The notes under the pieces are model-generated. The model saw only the letters and a list, made by a program, of their open reading frames with translations. It did not search any database and had not been told where the DNA came from. A stretch of DNA of 64,000 nt from Cyanobacteria bacterium SZAS-4. Its GTDB lineage: Bacteria; Cyanobacteriota; Vampirovibrionia; Obscuribacterales; Obscuribacteraceae. Every line of letters begins with the position of its first letter. The stretch's first letter is position 1. The position numbers and the translations under genes were made by a program. The DNA lies in assembly GCA_018266255.1 (NCBI GenBank), contig JAFEAT010000020.1:124001-188000 (forward strand), given 5' to 3'. Shown here one piece after another: positions 34,214 to 43,672 of this stretch.

Positions 34214-35551
34214 ATGAAGAAGGAAGTCACACTCGCATGTGCGACATTTGCTGCGATATTGATTTTGCAGTCGGCCATTCCCGCCGTTGCGGATTCGAGT
34301 CATGACGACGCTTCCGACGGTGTTGTCACTGGTGCCCAATCCTCTGCTGGTGTAGTCACTGGTGTCGGGTCTTCGAACACTGTCGTCACTGGTGCCGAAT
34401 CATCGAACACTGTCGTCTCTGGTGCCGAATCTTCGAGCGGTGTCGTCACTGGGTCCGAACCCGGGACTATGCCCGGCGAGGCTTTCGAGCACGAATTGTT
34501 GAGAGACGGCATCGCCGCTCCTCTGGTTTATCTAACTCCCGACATGCCTCTCAATGCGGCTCTATTGATGCCGGTGAGCGAACCATCGGCTTTGCTCAAA
34601 GGTGAAGCTAAAGTTTCGGCACCTACATCTGAAAACACGTTACAGGAGTCAACAACGGCTTCTCAAGCTGTCAGCACCACTGGCGGAATAATCATTATCG
34701 ATAATGATTTGGAGAATGAAGCCGCTGTAACTGAGTATGTGTGGAAAGAGATTCCCGATAGCGATGGCAAAATGCATATCGATGCCGGTGGTCGCTTTCC
34801 CGTCACCGTTGTCACTTCGCACACCAGTAAAACTGCGAAAGTTGGAGATCCTGTTGAAGCTCGGCTGAAGGTTGATATCAAGATTGGTGGCAGATTGATC
34901 GCCCCCAAAGGTGCAAAGGTGATTGGTCACATCGCAAGCTGTGAACGCGCTCGCCGTATGATTCAGGCTGAAATCAGCATGAAGCGCTGGATGCGACCAA
35001 GTGGTGCGCTCGGTGTTCAGTTCGATGAAATCCTCACCGCCAATGGTGAGCATATTCCGCTCGTTGCTATGCCAGCACAGCAGCCACGCATCGTGAAAAA
35101 TATGGCTGAAGGCCGTGTTCTTGGTGTAAATCACAAGGGTGAAATTGCGTCCCCATTGTCTAGCCAGGTGAAAGCGCAAGCGGCGCACATTGGTATTCGT
35201 GCTGCGGCTTCTGCAGCCGGCCCGTTCAGTTTTGGTATCGTACCAGTCGCCTATGGTGTTGCTGGCGCGATCAGTCCTAGCTTCGCTTTCATGCATCCTG
35301 TCGGTAAGAACGTACGACATCGCCGCTTGAAGGGATTCAGCATGGGAGTGCTGCAAGGGATGCCTGGTGGCTTTTTGGTGGCAGATTATATGATTCGCGG
35401 TGACGAGGCGATCATCAAACCGGGCGACGAATTCCTTGCTGAATTCAAGCAAAAGTTCACTGGCGAAACTGCTACCGATGCGCAGTTGATGCCGGGTGCT
35501 AAAGTGAAAGTGCACGGCGAAGTTATGCCTGGAACTAAGCCCAAAAAATAG
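34214..35551 (+). CDS. Secreted protein with VVTGAESSNT repeats
   Basis: A 445-residue exported protein: signal peptide (CATFAAILILQSAIPAVA), then five imperfect 10-11-residue repeats (VVTGAESSNT type, DNA period 30-33 bp, 34317-34470), a spacer, and a C-terminal region from about residue 195 (VTVVTSHTSKTAKVGDPVEA, then IGGRLIAPKGAKVIGHI). The latter resembles VirB10/TrbI-like beta domains in spacing, but only weakly. Adjacent M28 peptidase starts 4 bases after its stop, so the two are likely co-transcribed. Function unknown. Confidence 0.65.
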   Translation: MKKEVTLACATFAAILILQSAIPAVADSSHDDASDGVVTGAQSSAGVVTGVGSSNTVVTGAESSNTVVSGAESSSGVVTGSEPGTMPGEAFEHELLRDGIAAPLVYLTPDMPLNAALLMPVSEPSALLKGEAKVSAPTSENTLQESTTASQAVSTTGGIIIIDNDLENEAAVTEYVWKEIPDSDGKMHIDAGGRFPVTVVTSHTSKTAKVGDPVEARLKVDIKIGGRLIAPKGAKVIGHIASCERARRMIQAEISMKRWMRPSGALGVQFDEILTANGEHIPLVAMPAQQPRIVKNMAEGRVLGVNHKGEIASPLSSQVKAQAAHIGIRAAASAAGPFSFGIVPVAYGVAGAISPSFAFMHPVGKNVRHRRLKGFSMGVLQGMPGGFLVADYMIRGDEAIIKPGDEFLAEFKQKFTGETATDAQLMPGAKVKVHGEVMPGTKPKK

Positions 35552-35554
35552 GCT

Positions 35555-36577
35555 TTGTATTTGGTAGTGAATCAAAAAGCAAAGTACTCAATCATCTGCG
35601 CCGTCATCGTTCTTGGAACCATGGCGGCGTTTTACTGGCGCGTTACCTGGCACTTGATGCCCGGTCAATCATTCAAAGGTCCGCTGCCAGGGCTGTCATC
35701 CGAAGAGTCTGCCTGGCGCGATTTTCTCTCTGGACATCTGGATGTTCTGGCAAATCAAATCGGCGAACGCAACTCCAAAAAATATTCGGCTTTGCAAAAA
35801 GCGGCAGATTATATCACTCAGCAATTCAAGAAATTGGGCTACGAGCCTAAGTTTCAGGAGTTCGATGTAGATGGACAGAAATACAAGAATATCGAAGTTG
35901 AATTGCCTGGCAGCGATCCTGACCTTGCAAAAGTGATTGTTGGTGCGCACTATGATTCCGCAATCGATTCGCCCGGCGCAAACGATAATGCGTCTGGAGT
36001 CGCATGCTTGCTGGAGTTGGCGCGAGCGCTTCACGGTAAGTCAAATGCACGCACCATAAAAATTGTCGCCTTAACAAACGGTGAGGCGCCGTTTCAATCG
36101 ACTCCGAATAGCGGCAGTTATCACTATGCGCAGCTGGCGAAAAGTGCCAATGCCAAAATCAAAGGCATGCTCTCGCTTGACGAGATTGGCTATTACACTG
36201 ATTCTCCAAACTCGGAAAAACTTCCGGTGAACGTCTTTTCCTATTATCCAGCAGAAGGAAATTTCGTCATGGTTGTTGCTGATCCTCAATCGGCAAATCT
36301 CTGCCGGAGTACTGTTGGTGAATTTCGCGCCCATGCAAAGTTTCCGATGGAAGGAATTATTTGTCAGACGTCGACAAATCCTCAAGGCATGATCGGTGCG
36401 GATCATTGTCAGTTTTGGAAGGCAGGATACCCAGCAGTAATGTTGACTGATACTGGTTCGGACCGATATCCGAATGTGCACAGTCAGCTCGATAATTTAT
36501 CGCAAATCGACACTGACAAACTTTCCCGAGTGGTTGGCGGCCTGACATCGGTGGTCTCGAGTCTCGCCAATAACTAA
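35555..36577 (+). CDS. M28-family metallopeptidase
   Basis: A 340-residue zinc aminopeptidase with an N-terminal signal anchor (SIICAVIVLGTMAAFYW). Metal-binding motifs: GAHYDSAIDSPGANDNASG (His and bridging Asp), TNGEAPF (the Glu-Glu motif has one Gly), SLDEIGYY and PNVHSQLD. So the active site is nearly complete; the usual NEEPP motif is NGEAP, an alteration that could affect catalysis. The start is uncertain (TTG 35555, TTG 35561 or GTG 35567). It directly follows the secreted repeat protein, suggesting co-expression. Confidence 0.83.
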   Translation: MYLVVNQKAKYSIICAVIVLGTMAAFYWRVTWHLMPGQSFKGPLPGLSSEESAWRDFLSGHLDVLANQIGERNSKKYSALQKAADYITQQFKKLGYEPKFQEFDVDGQKYKNIEVELPGSDPDLAKVIVGAHYDSAIDSPGANDNASGVACLLELARALHGKSNARTIKIVALTNGEAPFQSTPNSGSYHYAQLAKSANAKIKGMLSLDEIGYYTDSPNSEKLPVNVFSYYPAEGNFVMVVADPQSANLCRSTVGEFRAHAKFPMEGIICQTSTNPQGMIGADHCQFWKAGYPAVMLTDTGSDRYPNVHSQLDNLSQIDTDKLSRVVGGLTSVVSSLANN

Positions 36578-36733
36578 GCTGGACGAAGCTCTGGGGTACG
36601 AAACTTTGGGCTTCTAACCGCCATCAGTTGGGCTTCTAGGCTTTCTCCCGATGCCAACTACGTACATCCACGAATTTACATTGATAAGTATCTACGTATC
36701 ATTGATCTGTCTAGGAAATGAAGGGCAGTGACT

Positions 36734-37525
36734 ATGAAATTTGCAATACAACCTGGGACTTGGGCAGCATTTGTGTCCTGTGTGGTTTTTGCGAGCCCAG
36801 CGTTTGCCACTGGTTACCTTCAGGGTAACGCCCACTATAGCGACACCTACAGCGGGCAGAACAACAACACTTCGCTCAAGCGAAGCGAAGTTCATCCCAC
36901 TGATTCATTTGCTTCACCACCGAGCAGCGCCGAGCCTGTTTTCGCTCCTGCCAACTTTGCAGTGCCGATGATGGACGCGCCACCTGCCCCGCCAGCCTTT
37001 CCGTTGAGTGCTCAAGCGGATGAACAACCCGATTTCCAGGGACAGCAGGGTATCCCATCGATGGGGCAGCAACAATCTGCACCACACATGCTGGGAGCTC
37101 AGCAACAGCAGCAACCTCAGCAAATGTCCAACCCGAACGATCCAGACAGCACTCCCGAGATGAAGTTGCTTTGGGATGCTTGGCACAGACGGGTTGCCGA
37201 AGCGGTCTTTATCCGTTATTCGTCGCTTGCCAATGCTGGCTTCGCGAACAGCCCTCCAATCGGAGCGATTGCAGCCTACTCAGTTTCGCGCGATGGAAGA
37301 ATTTCAAACATCAGACTGAATCAGAAGAGTCCTAATCCTCTCTACAATGCCTGCGTGATCATGGCGATTCAATCGTTGAATGGCAACATGCAAATTCTGC
37401 AATTTCCGCCAAATTCGCGTCGCATGAATGTGGAGAAGCTTGGGCAGTTCACGCAGAATTACGGACAGCAGGTCGGTTTCAAAAATGTTGTTGGCGACCA
37501 GGAAACGATTCCAGGACGTCGCTAA
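36734..37525 (+). CDS. Secreted protein with TonB/TolA C-terminal-like domain
   Basis: ATG 36734 has GAAGGG 8 bases upstream. Signal peptide FVSCVVFASPAFA, then a Pro/Gln-rich linker (60-140), then a compact domain at about 145-240 (LLWDAWHRRVAEAVFIRYSS, AYSVSRDGRISNIRLNQKSP, ACVIMAIQSLNG) whose order of strands and helix matches TonB/TolA C-terminal domains. There is no conventional TonB membrane anchor other than the signal peptide. A role in envelope interactions is inferred. The preceding 150 bases contain a direct repeat TTGGGCTTCTA at 36606 and 36627. Confidence 0.6.
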   Translation: MKFAIQPGTWAAFVSCVVFASPAFATGYLQGNAHYSDTYSGQNNNTSLKRSEVHPTDSFASPPSSAEPVFAPANFAVPMMDAPPAPPAFPLSAQADEQPDFQGQQGIPSMGQQQSAPHMLGAQQQQQPQQMSNPNDPDSTPEMKLLWDAWHRRVAEAVFIRYSSLANAGFANSPPIGAIAAYSVSRDGRISNIRLNQKSPNPLYNACVIMAIQSLNGNMQILQFPPNSRRMNVEKLGQFTQNYGQQVGFKNVVGDQETIPGRR

Positions 37526-37548
37526 ATCCAAAGTTTGTCTTCGATGTT

Positions 37549-39330
37549 TCAGTCTTCGGTTGCTTTTGCAATCGCGATTGTCGTGCGTACCAGCCCTGGC
37601 GTGCCACCCTCGTATACGAGATATCGTGACACCCACACGGGCGCGAATTTGTTTTTATAATTCCGCAGTCCTTTGTACGAGAAAAAGCGATTCATATGTT
37701 CGTACACTTGATGAACGGCGCGCTCTTGTAGAGTAGCGTCGCTTTCAGTACCAACACCAGAGAGTGCTGCCAGCCCTAAGCTGAAATGAGTGTAGCCCTC
37801 GGTATGGAGCATGCACATCATTTTGACGAAGAGGAAATCCATGGCGCCGTTGGGAACTTCTACTCGATGGCGCATCAGATCGATTGTCGTTTCTCCGGTT
37901 TCATATGATCTGACCTGGTTTGCAAAAGCTAGCATTTTTCCATTTTGATCGATCAGTTTGTAGATAGTATCGTTTTTCAATTCTGCTCTGTCATACTTGC
38001 CCAGGCTGAATCCTCGTTCTCGCCGACCGGGCAGTGAGAGCCATTCGTCAGAGACTGCTTGCATTTCACTCAACTCTTCTTCGGAATGTGGTGGACTTGA
38101 TTTGACCACAGTAAAACCGTCGCGATCCATTTTTTTGACTGGGCTTTTAAACGTTTTTTTGTTTGCAGTTTCGCTGCAAAATTTGTCGAGTTCCACAACA
38201 CCATCTTCGCCAATTTTTAAAACATCTAAATTCAATTCTTCGTAGATTGGCAAGAACTCTCCGGGAACTTGCATAAAGGCGCAACTCCAGCCGTTCTCGT
38301 GGCAGTAGTTGAGAAACTGTTTGGTCATATCAGTAATTTTATCGGGAGGTCCAACTGGATCGCCCAAGCTGATTGCGATCGAACCAACTGTTTTATAGGC
38401 TACGAATGATTGTCCGTCTTTGGAAAATAGATACGATTTGTCTTGCAAAAGTTTGTATCGATCCAATGAAGTGCGTCCGTACTTGTTCAAAATATCTTCG
38501 GCCTGGTGACGCTCTCTTGGGTGGGTGTTCAGTTGATAGTTGATCGGTCTGAAGAGGCTTGCGAAGATGAACACAGGTGTGATGTATCCGACCACTTGTA
38601 GAGACTCGATGAACCATTTTGCGTATCCGGTGCGTGCGGTTAAATCTGCATTCCCGAGCTGAGTAATGCCGTTAAAGGCGCGGGCGATACAACTTTGTAG
38701 ATCGAAACTGACACCAAAGTCGATTTTATCGAGCAGCCAGAAACCCAGTGTGCCGTAGCTTAGAGCTACAAACACGAGAACCGCACTTGTTATCAGAGCG
38801 AAGCGAATCGATTTCGATTCGCTCTTGACACGAAAGTGATTATGCAAAATTAGAAGAAAGCCGCAACCTAGAATTGGTGGCACTGCCGAATAGTTTGGCA
38901 AATCTATGCCACTTACTTTGTCTGCTAACCAGATGGAGTGTTCGCTACCGATGCGAATTAACTGCAAGCCGGCTGAGAGAGCGTTGATGGTGACCGCCAT
39001 CCACCATGCCGTACGTTTCCGTCTTAGCAAGTTGAACGACAGATAAATCAGAAGCAGGGCAAATCCGATTTCAACTGTTTTGCTCAGATGATAAAGTTCG
39101 TATGGCACCAGTGCCGAGAGGAGCTTGGGATGTTTTTCAAAACGCACCAGCAGTGGTTGCACTATGCCAACGAGACCAGCCAGAAAAGTTGTTCCTGACA
39201 CCAGCCACACCGGCCAATCAGCTAAAAATCCCACCGGGTCGATCTCTTCTGGCTTGAGGAAACGCCGAGCTGCGGCGCTTAGTCCAGCACTGGAGAACTC
39301 TGGTTCTAAATCAGGAATTTCTTCTGGCAC
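37549..39330 (-). CDS. MprF-like phosphatidylglycerol aminoacyltransferase
   Basis: A 593-residue membrane protein: about six TM helices (35-265) followed by the soluble synthase domain (285-590; DUF2156/GNAT-like, with SLGDPVGP, MQVPGEFLPIYEELNLDVLK, RGFSLGKYD, IDLMRHR, FSLGLAALSGVG, NKFAPVW). This matches the C-terminal half of MprF/LysX-type enzymes that add amino acids to phosphatidylglycerol. The N-terminal flippase part of full MprF (about 850 residues) is reduced. Likely modifies membrane charge. Amino acid donor unknown. Confidence 0.85.
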   Translation of the reverse strand: MPEEIPDLEPEFSSAGLSAAARRFLKPEEIDPVGFLADWPVWLVSGTTFLAGLVGIVQPLLVRFEKHPKLLSALVPYELYHLSKTVEIGFALLLIYLSFNLLRRKRTAWWMAVTINALSAGLQLIRIGSEHSIWLADKVSGIDLPNYSAVPPILGCGFLLILHNHFRVKSESKSIRFALITSAVLVFVALSYGTLGFWLLDKIDFGVSFDLQSCIARAFNGITQLGNADLTARTGYAKWFIESLQVVGYITPVFIFASLFRPINYQLNTHPRERHQAEDILNKYGRTSLDRYKLLQDKSYLFSKDGQSFVAYKTVGSIAISLGDPVGPPDKITDMTKQFLNYCHENGWSCAFMQVPGEFLPIYEELNLDVLKIGEDGVVELDKFCSETANKKTFKSPVKKMDRDGFTVVKSSPPHSEEELSEMQAVSDEWLSLPGRRERGFSLGKYDRAELKNDTIYKLIDQNGKMLAFANQVRSYETGETTIDLMRHRVEVPNGAMDFLFVKMMCMLHTEGYTHFSLGLAALSGVGTESDATLQERAVHQVYEHMNRFFSYKGLRNYKNKFAPVWVSRYLVYEGGTPGLVRTTIAIAKATED

Positions 39331-39336
39331 CGGCTG

Positions 39337-39630
39337 TTACACTTCGGCTATTAACGCTGGGTCGCTAATGAGTTTTAGTTTGGCGGATCGACTCAAGTTT
39401 TTGATTTTCCATTCTATTTTCATCGCGTCGTTCTTCGAGTCAAATGTCCACGACGCCATGAGTTTGACGGGGCGATTGGCGCGCGTGTATTTGGCGCCTT
39501 TACCGGCATTGTGGTTTTCGATTCTCTGCTCGAGATCGTTGGTCCAGCCTGTGTACAGGGAACCGTTTGAACATTCAAGAACGTATGTGTAAAAAGCCAA
39601 TATGGTAATCCCATTGATTGGAATTACCAT
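39337..39630 (-). CDS. Small GIY-YIG nuclease (UPF0213 type)
   Basis: A 97-residue protein with YTYVLECSNGSLYTGWTNDL and NAGKGAKYTRANRPVKL, the usual signature of UPF0213 GIY-YIG endonucleases. Family members normally start just before the first strand, so TTG 39600 may be the true start and the ATG at 39630 may belong to the leader. An almost perfect inverted repeat (39602-39630) covers that ATG. Confidence 0.82.
   Translation of the reverse strand: MVIPINGITILAFYTYVLECSNGSLYTGWTNDLEQRIENHNAGKGAKYTRANRPVKLMASWTFDSKNDAMKIEWKIKNLSRSAKLKLISDPALIAEV
39602..39630 (-). promoter_or_regulatory. Inverted repeat over the start of the GIY-YIG gene
   Basis: Arms ATGGTAATTCCA and TGGGATTACCAT (11 of 12 paired) with a 5-base centre. 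It could fold as an mRNA hairpin that hides the start, or serve as an operator. No T-run follows. Confidence 0.4.
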
Positions 39631-39658
39631 AGCAGATGGATTGTATTTTCGTCTTGTC

Positions 39659-41581
39659 CTAAGTCACATCAGCATCGACGATGTCATCGCTTTCGGATGT
39701 CGACGATGATTTTGTATCTTCTGCAGCACCATTGCCGTTTTCGCCGTTTGTTTCGTTATCGTTGGTGGACGATGCGTTGGCGGCGGCTGTCACATCCTGC
39801 TGGATGGTGACGAGTACTCCTCTCAGATCGTTCATCAATGTCTTGAGCTGGTCGATTTCTGAGCGGTTCTCGATGCGGGTTCTGATCTCACCGATCAACT
39901 GTTCGGCTTTGTGTCTGGACGTTTCGCTGATCTTGTTTCCGCCTTCGCGAATCTGTCTTTCGACTGAGTAGCAAAGATTGTCGGCTTCGTTTCTAAGGTC
40001 GGCGGCTTCGCGAACCTTGGCGTCTTCACCGGCGTGTGCGTCAGCTTCTTTGACCAATCTATTGACGTCGTCTTTTGACAGGTTGGTGCTAGCTGTAATT
40101 GTGATTTTCTGTTCTTTGCCGCTTTGTTCATCGCGGGCTGTGACACTTAAAATACCATTGGCGTCGATGTCGAATGATACTTCGATTCTCGGCATCGCAC
40201 GTGGTGCGGGTTTGATTCCGTCGAGGCGGAAGTTGCCGAGCATTTTGTTGTCTTTCGCCATCTGTCGTTCACCCTGGAAGACCTGGATGTCGACAGCAGG
40301 TTGGTTGTCTTCTGCAGTTGAGAAGGTCTGAGATTTGTGGGTTGGAATAGTTGTGTTGCGTTCGACCAGCTTGGTAAAGACACCACCCATGGTTTCAATT
40401 CCAAGCGACAGTGGAGTAACGTCGAGCAGTACGACGTCTTTCACATCACCACCGAGAACACCTGCTTGAATGGCAGCTCCGATAGCAACAACTTCGTCAG
40501 GATTCACTGTTTGGTTTGGCTCTTTGCCACCGGTCAAACTCTTGACCAGCTCTTGAACTGCGGGGATACGCGATGATCCGCCGACCAGTACAACTTCGTT
40601 GATATCAGAGTAGGTCAAGCTCGCATCTTTTAGAGCTTGCTCAACTGGCTTACGGCAGCGCTCAACCAGATGTCGGGTCAACTCATTGAACTTGGCGCGT
40701 GTAATGCGCATATCCAAATGCTTCGGACCAGATTCATTAGCTGTAATGAACGGAAGCGAAATGGTTGTTTCATTTACTTGCGACAGCTCGATCTTCGCTT
40801 TTTCGGCAGCTTCAGTCAGTCTCTGCAGTGCTTGCGCATCTTTGCGCAGGTCGATTCCTTCCAGTCTTTTGAATTCTTCTGCCAACCAATCTACTATGAC
40901 GTGGTCGAAATCGTCTCCACCGAGGTGGGTGTCGCCGGACGTCGAATGCACTTCGAAGACACCGTCACCAACTTCCAAAATAGAAACGTCGAATGTGCCA
41001 CCACCGAGGTCGAAGACTAAAATTGTTTCGTTAGACTTCTTGTCGATGCCGTAGGCAAGCGCAGCCGCCGTTGGTTCGTTGATGATACGAAGTACGTCTA
41101 ACCCAGCAATTATGCCAGCGTTTTTTGTCGATTGACGTTGCGAGTCGTTGAAATATGCAGGCACTGTGATAACTGCGCCGGTTACCTTTTCACCGAGATA
41201 CTTTTCCGCGTCGTCTTTTAGTTTGCGCAAAATGACGGCTGATATCTCTTCTGGTGTGTAATCTTTGTCTTGAATGACAACCTTACAGCCGCCGTCAGCG
41301 GTTTCTTTGATTTTGTAGGAAACAATGTCACGTTCGCTTTGAACTTCGTCAAAACGGCGTCCGACGAATCGTTTGATGGAGTAAATGGTATTTTGCGGAT
41401 TGACGACTGCTTGACGTCTGGCAAGCTGTCCAACCAGGCGTTCGCCGGTTTTGGAATAAGCCACTACGGAAGGCGTAGTTCTCAGCCCTTCAGCATTGGC
41501 GATAACCGAGGGCTTTCCGCCTTCCATGACCGCTACTACTGAGTTGGTCGTTCCTAGATCTATGCCGACTGCCTTTGCCAT
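39659..41581 (-). CDS. dnaK: Chaperone DnaK (copy 2)
   Basis: 640-residue Hsp70 with the same domain order as copy 1 (VGIDLGTTNSVVAVMEGGKP, LVFDLGGGTFDVSILEVGDG, VLVGGSSRIPAVQ, VSFDIDANGILSVTA). The tail is Asn/Glu/Ser-rich and ends DDIVDADVT. Residue identity with copy 1 by eye is about 80% in the nucleotide-binding domain. No grpE or dnaJ is adjacent. Two DnaK genes 14 kb apart suggest divided roles, as known in Cyanobacteria. Confidence 0.97.
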   Translation of the reverse strand: MAKAVGIDLGTTNSVVAVMEGGKPSVIANAEGLRTTPSVVAYSKTGERLVGQLARRQAVVNPQNTIYSIKRFVGRRFDEVQSERDIVSYKIKETADGGCKVVIQDKDYTPEEISAVILRKLKDDAEKYLGEKVTGAVITVPAYFNDSQRQSTKNAGIIAGLDVLRIINEPTAAALAYGIDKKSNETILVFDLGGGTFDVSILEVGDGVFEVHSTSGDTHLGGDDFDHVIVDWLAEEFKRLEGIDLRKDAQALQRLTEAAEKAKIELSQVNETTISLPFITANESGPKHLDMRITRAKFNELTRHLVERCRKPVEQALKDASLTYSDINEVVLVGGSSRIPAVQELVKSLTGGKEPNQTVNPDEVVAIGAAIQAGVLGGDVKDVVLLDVTPLSLGIETMGGVFTKLVERNTTIPTHKSQTFSTAEDNQPAVDIQVFQGERQMAKDNKMLGNFRLDGIKPAPRAMPRIEVSFDIDANGILSVTARDEQSGKEQKITITASTNLSKDDVNRLVKEADAHAGEDAKVREAADLRNEADNLCYSVERQIREGGNKISETSRHKAEQLIGEIRTRIENRSEIDQLKTLMNDLRGVLVTIQQDVTAAANASSTNDNETNGENGNGAAEDTKSSSTSESDDIVDADVT

Positions 41582-41835
41582 TTTCCACTCCTAATTTCCA
41601 GTACTAACTTCTACATACAACGACGAATGTTGTTTTCGGCTCAATTCAACAAATAATTAGTGAATCGAGCTAGAGAAAGCATGAAAGTCAATTTTAGCAA
41701 TCTGAGTTGGCGCGGTATACGGCTGAGCCTGCAATCGGTACATTGTCTTACCTCACCGCATAGTTCGGCGCTTTCGGGGTACATCTAAGTTACCTTCTAT
41801 GGTTGGGAGTTCCTGACAGCGAATTCCAAGTAGTT

Positions 41836-43491
41836 ATGCGCCTTAATGGTCAGCCGAATCCGGCAATTAAAACGAAGATTCTTCACATCGGTCTGGCGCT
41901 GGTTATGTTGCCGTGCTTTATCGACATCATTTGTTTGTGGGCGCTTTATGATCTAACTAATCGCTCTGAAAGACTTGCTGAAGAGGAGCATCACATTAAT
42001 GAAGTCGTTCGACATGCGAATACTGTCTTGATTTTGTATTCGACAACGACTGCCAAGCTTATAAACGCTATGACAGCGCAAAGTCAGTACCGAGAAAGAT
42101 CAATGAACGATGCGATGATCTTCATTGGAAAATTGCGTCAAGAATTTTTGGACTATGAAACATCAACCGCGGATGATGAAGTGATGCATGCGCAAGTTCT
42201 AGAAATGCGCACCATGACTAACCGCGAAATCAACAATTTGTTGAACTACACAACTGCGAACAAAGATGCGTCTGTGATGGAGGCATACACAGTACTCGGT
42301 CCTGGTGTTCGAAAGCTGGTCAAAGAAGCTTCGGACGATTCCGATAAAATCATCCGCATGATTGAGGGCGAGAAGATGCAGCTTGCGCAGAAGAGTGCTG
42401 AGCAGAAACAGTCTCGATGGTTGATCAAAGACATCGTCTTGCTTGGAATTGCGGCCAATACTATTTTTGCAATTGCATTTGCACTAGTTTTCTTCCGTTG
42501 GATGACGAATCGATTGCGTGTTCTGGTCGATAACGCACAACGTTTGCCGAAGATGCAGCCACTTAATGAGCACGTGACTGGCTCGGATGAATTGAGTTAT
42601 TTGGATACGGTGTTGCACGAAGCCTCAGCTGAATTGCGTAACGCTTTAGAGCAGCGTCAATATTTGATGGATATGGTGGCACACGATATTCGTTCGCCGT
42701 TGATGTCATCGCAAGTGGCGCTTGAGATTTTGTCAGATCCACGCATCGGTGATCTACCAGTTAAAGTGAAGCGACAGATTGATGCGCTCTCGCGAAACAC
42801 CAAGCGTTTAACCGCTTTGACGACTGATTTGCTAACTGTAGACAAACTCGAGGCCGGGAAGCTGGATGTGCATCCTGCGGAACTGGATGCTAAAGAAGCC
42901 GTTCAAGAATCCATTGATAGCTTGTACGAACTGGCGAAGAAAAAGAACGTTGAGTTAGTCAATGAGTGCGAAGCGACTCTCATCTATGCCGATCGAATTC
43001 GATTGGGACAAGTGCTGACCAACTTAATTTCAAATGCGATTAAGTTCTCTCCTGAAAATGTTGATGTGACGGTGCGCTCGTCAAAAGATCGTGAGACTGT
43101 CACTTTGCTCGTAATTGATAAAGGTCCGGGTATCGAGTTGCTCGAACAAGAAAAAGTATTCGAGAAATATGCACAACTAGAGAACGGCACGGGCAAGGGC
43201 TTTGGATTAGGACTGGCCATATGCAAGTTGATCGTTGAGGCGCACGGCGGAACGATTAACGTAAAGAGTAAGGCGGGTCAAGGTTGTACATTCTGGTTTC
43301 GACTCCCAGACAAAAAGGGCGGCGCTTCTGCCCAGGGCGACGAGGATGTTGACCCTACTGCTGCTCAGATGGGCACTGGTGCGAGCCAGGACGCCGCGGC
43401 TGCTGGCGCTGAGACTGGTGGCGCTGAGACTGGTGGCGCTGAGAACGCTAGCAGCGGTCCGTCACCTGCAGTGCAGTCGTCCGCACCATAA
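41836..43491 (+). CDS. Sensor histidine kinase with periplasmic helical sensor
   Basis: ATG 41836 preferred to TTG 41803; neither has a clear Shine-Dalgarno. 551 residues: TM1 (about 15-40), a helical extracytoplasmic domain of 150 residues (four-helix-bundle pattern), TM2 (about 200-220), HAMP-like linker, HisKA (MVAHDIRSPL, His283) and HATPase (NAIKFS, DKGPGI, GFGLGLAI). The C-terminal 50 residues are disordered, with a 15-bp DNA repeat encoding ETGGA. No regulator is adjacent; the orphan regulator at 52326-53024 is a candidate partner, as is any gene outside the window. Confidence 0.9.
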   Translation: MRLNGQPNPAIKTKILHIGLALVMLPCFIDIICLWALYDLTNRSERLAEEEHHINEVVRHANTVLILYSTTTAKLINAMTAQSQYRERSMNDAMIFIGKLRQEFLDYETSTADDEVMHAQVLEMRTMTNREINNLLNYTTANKDASVMEAYTVLGPGVRKLVKEASDDSDKIIRMIEGEKMQLAQKSAEQKQSRWLIKDIVLLGIAANTIFAIAFALVFFRWMTNRLRVLVDNAQRLPKMQPLNEHVTGSDELSYLDTVLHEASAELRNALEQRQYLMDMVAHDIRSPLMSSQVALEILSDPRIGDLPVKVKRQIDALSRNTKRLTALTTDLLTVDKLEAGKLDVHPAELDAKEAVQESIDSLYELAKKKNVELVNECEATLIYADRIRLGQVLTNLISNAIKFSPENVDVTVRSSKDRETVTLLVIDKGPGIELLEQEKVFEKYAQLENGTGKGFGLGLAICKLIVEAHGGTINVKSKAGQGCTFWFRLPDKKGGASAQGDEDVDPTAAQMGTGASQDAAAAGAETGGAETGGAENASSGPSPAVQSSAP

Positions 43492-43498
43492 GTGGTGC
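43482..43498. repeat. CACC-N6-GGTG hairpin (copy e)
   Basis: CGCACC ATAAGT GGTGCA overlapping the stop codon of the histidine kinase gene. No T-run. One of six related hairpins. Confidence 0.4.
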
Positions 43499-43575
43499 AT
43501 GCAGAACCCAATCGTACATTTATATATTGAATTTGTTTCGTAGGCTTTACAAACTCCTGTGCAGGTTGATTTTGG

Positions 43576-43606
43576 TAATAACTCGGTAAGCTCTCCTGAG
43601 TACTTT
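43576..43606 (+). promoter_or_regulatory. Direct-repeat box promoter D
   Basis: Box TAATAACTCGGTAAGCTC at 43576-43593 and -10 TACTTT at 43601-43606, seven bases apart. Same layout as promoters A, B and C. Its product could be the short frame at 43673-43783 or a small RNA. Confidence 0.65.
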
Positions 43607-43672
43607 ATAAACACGGTCTGACACCACATCTGTGCTGAAGGGAACGGCAGCTGAGGCGAACGACCGAAAATT

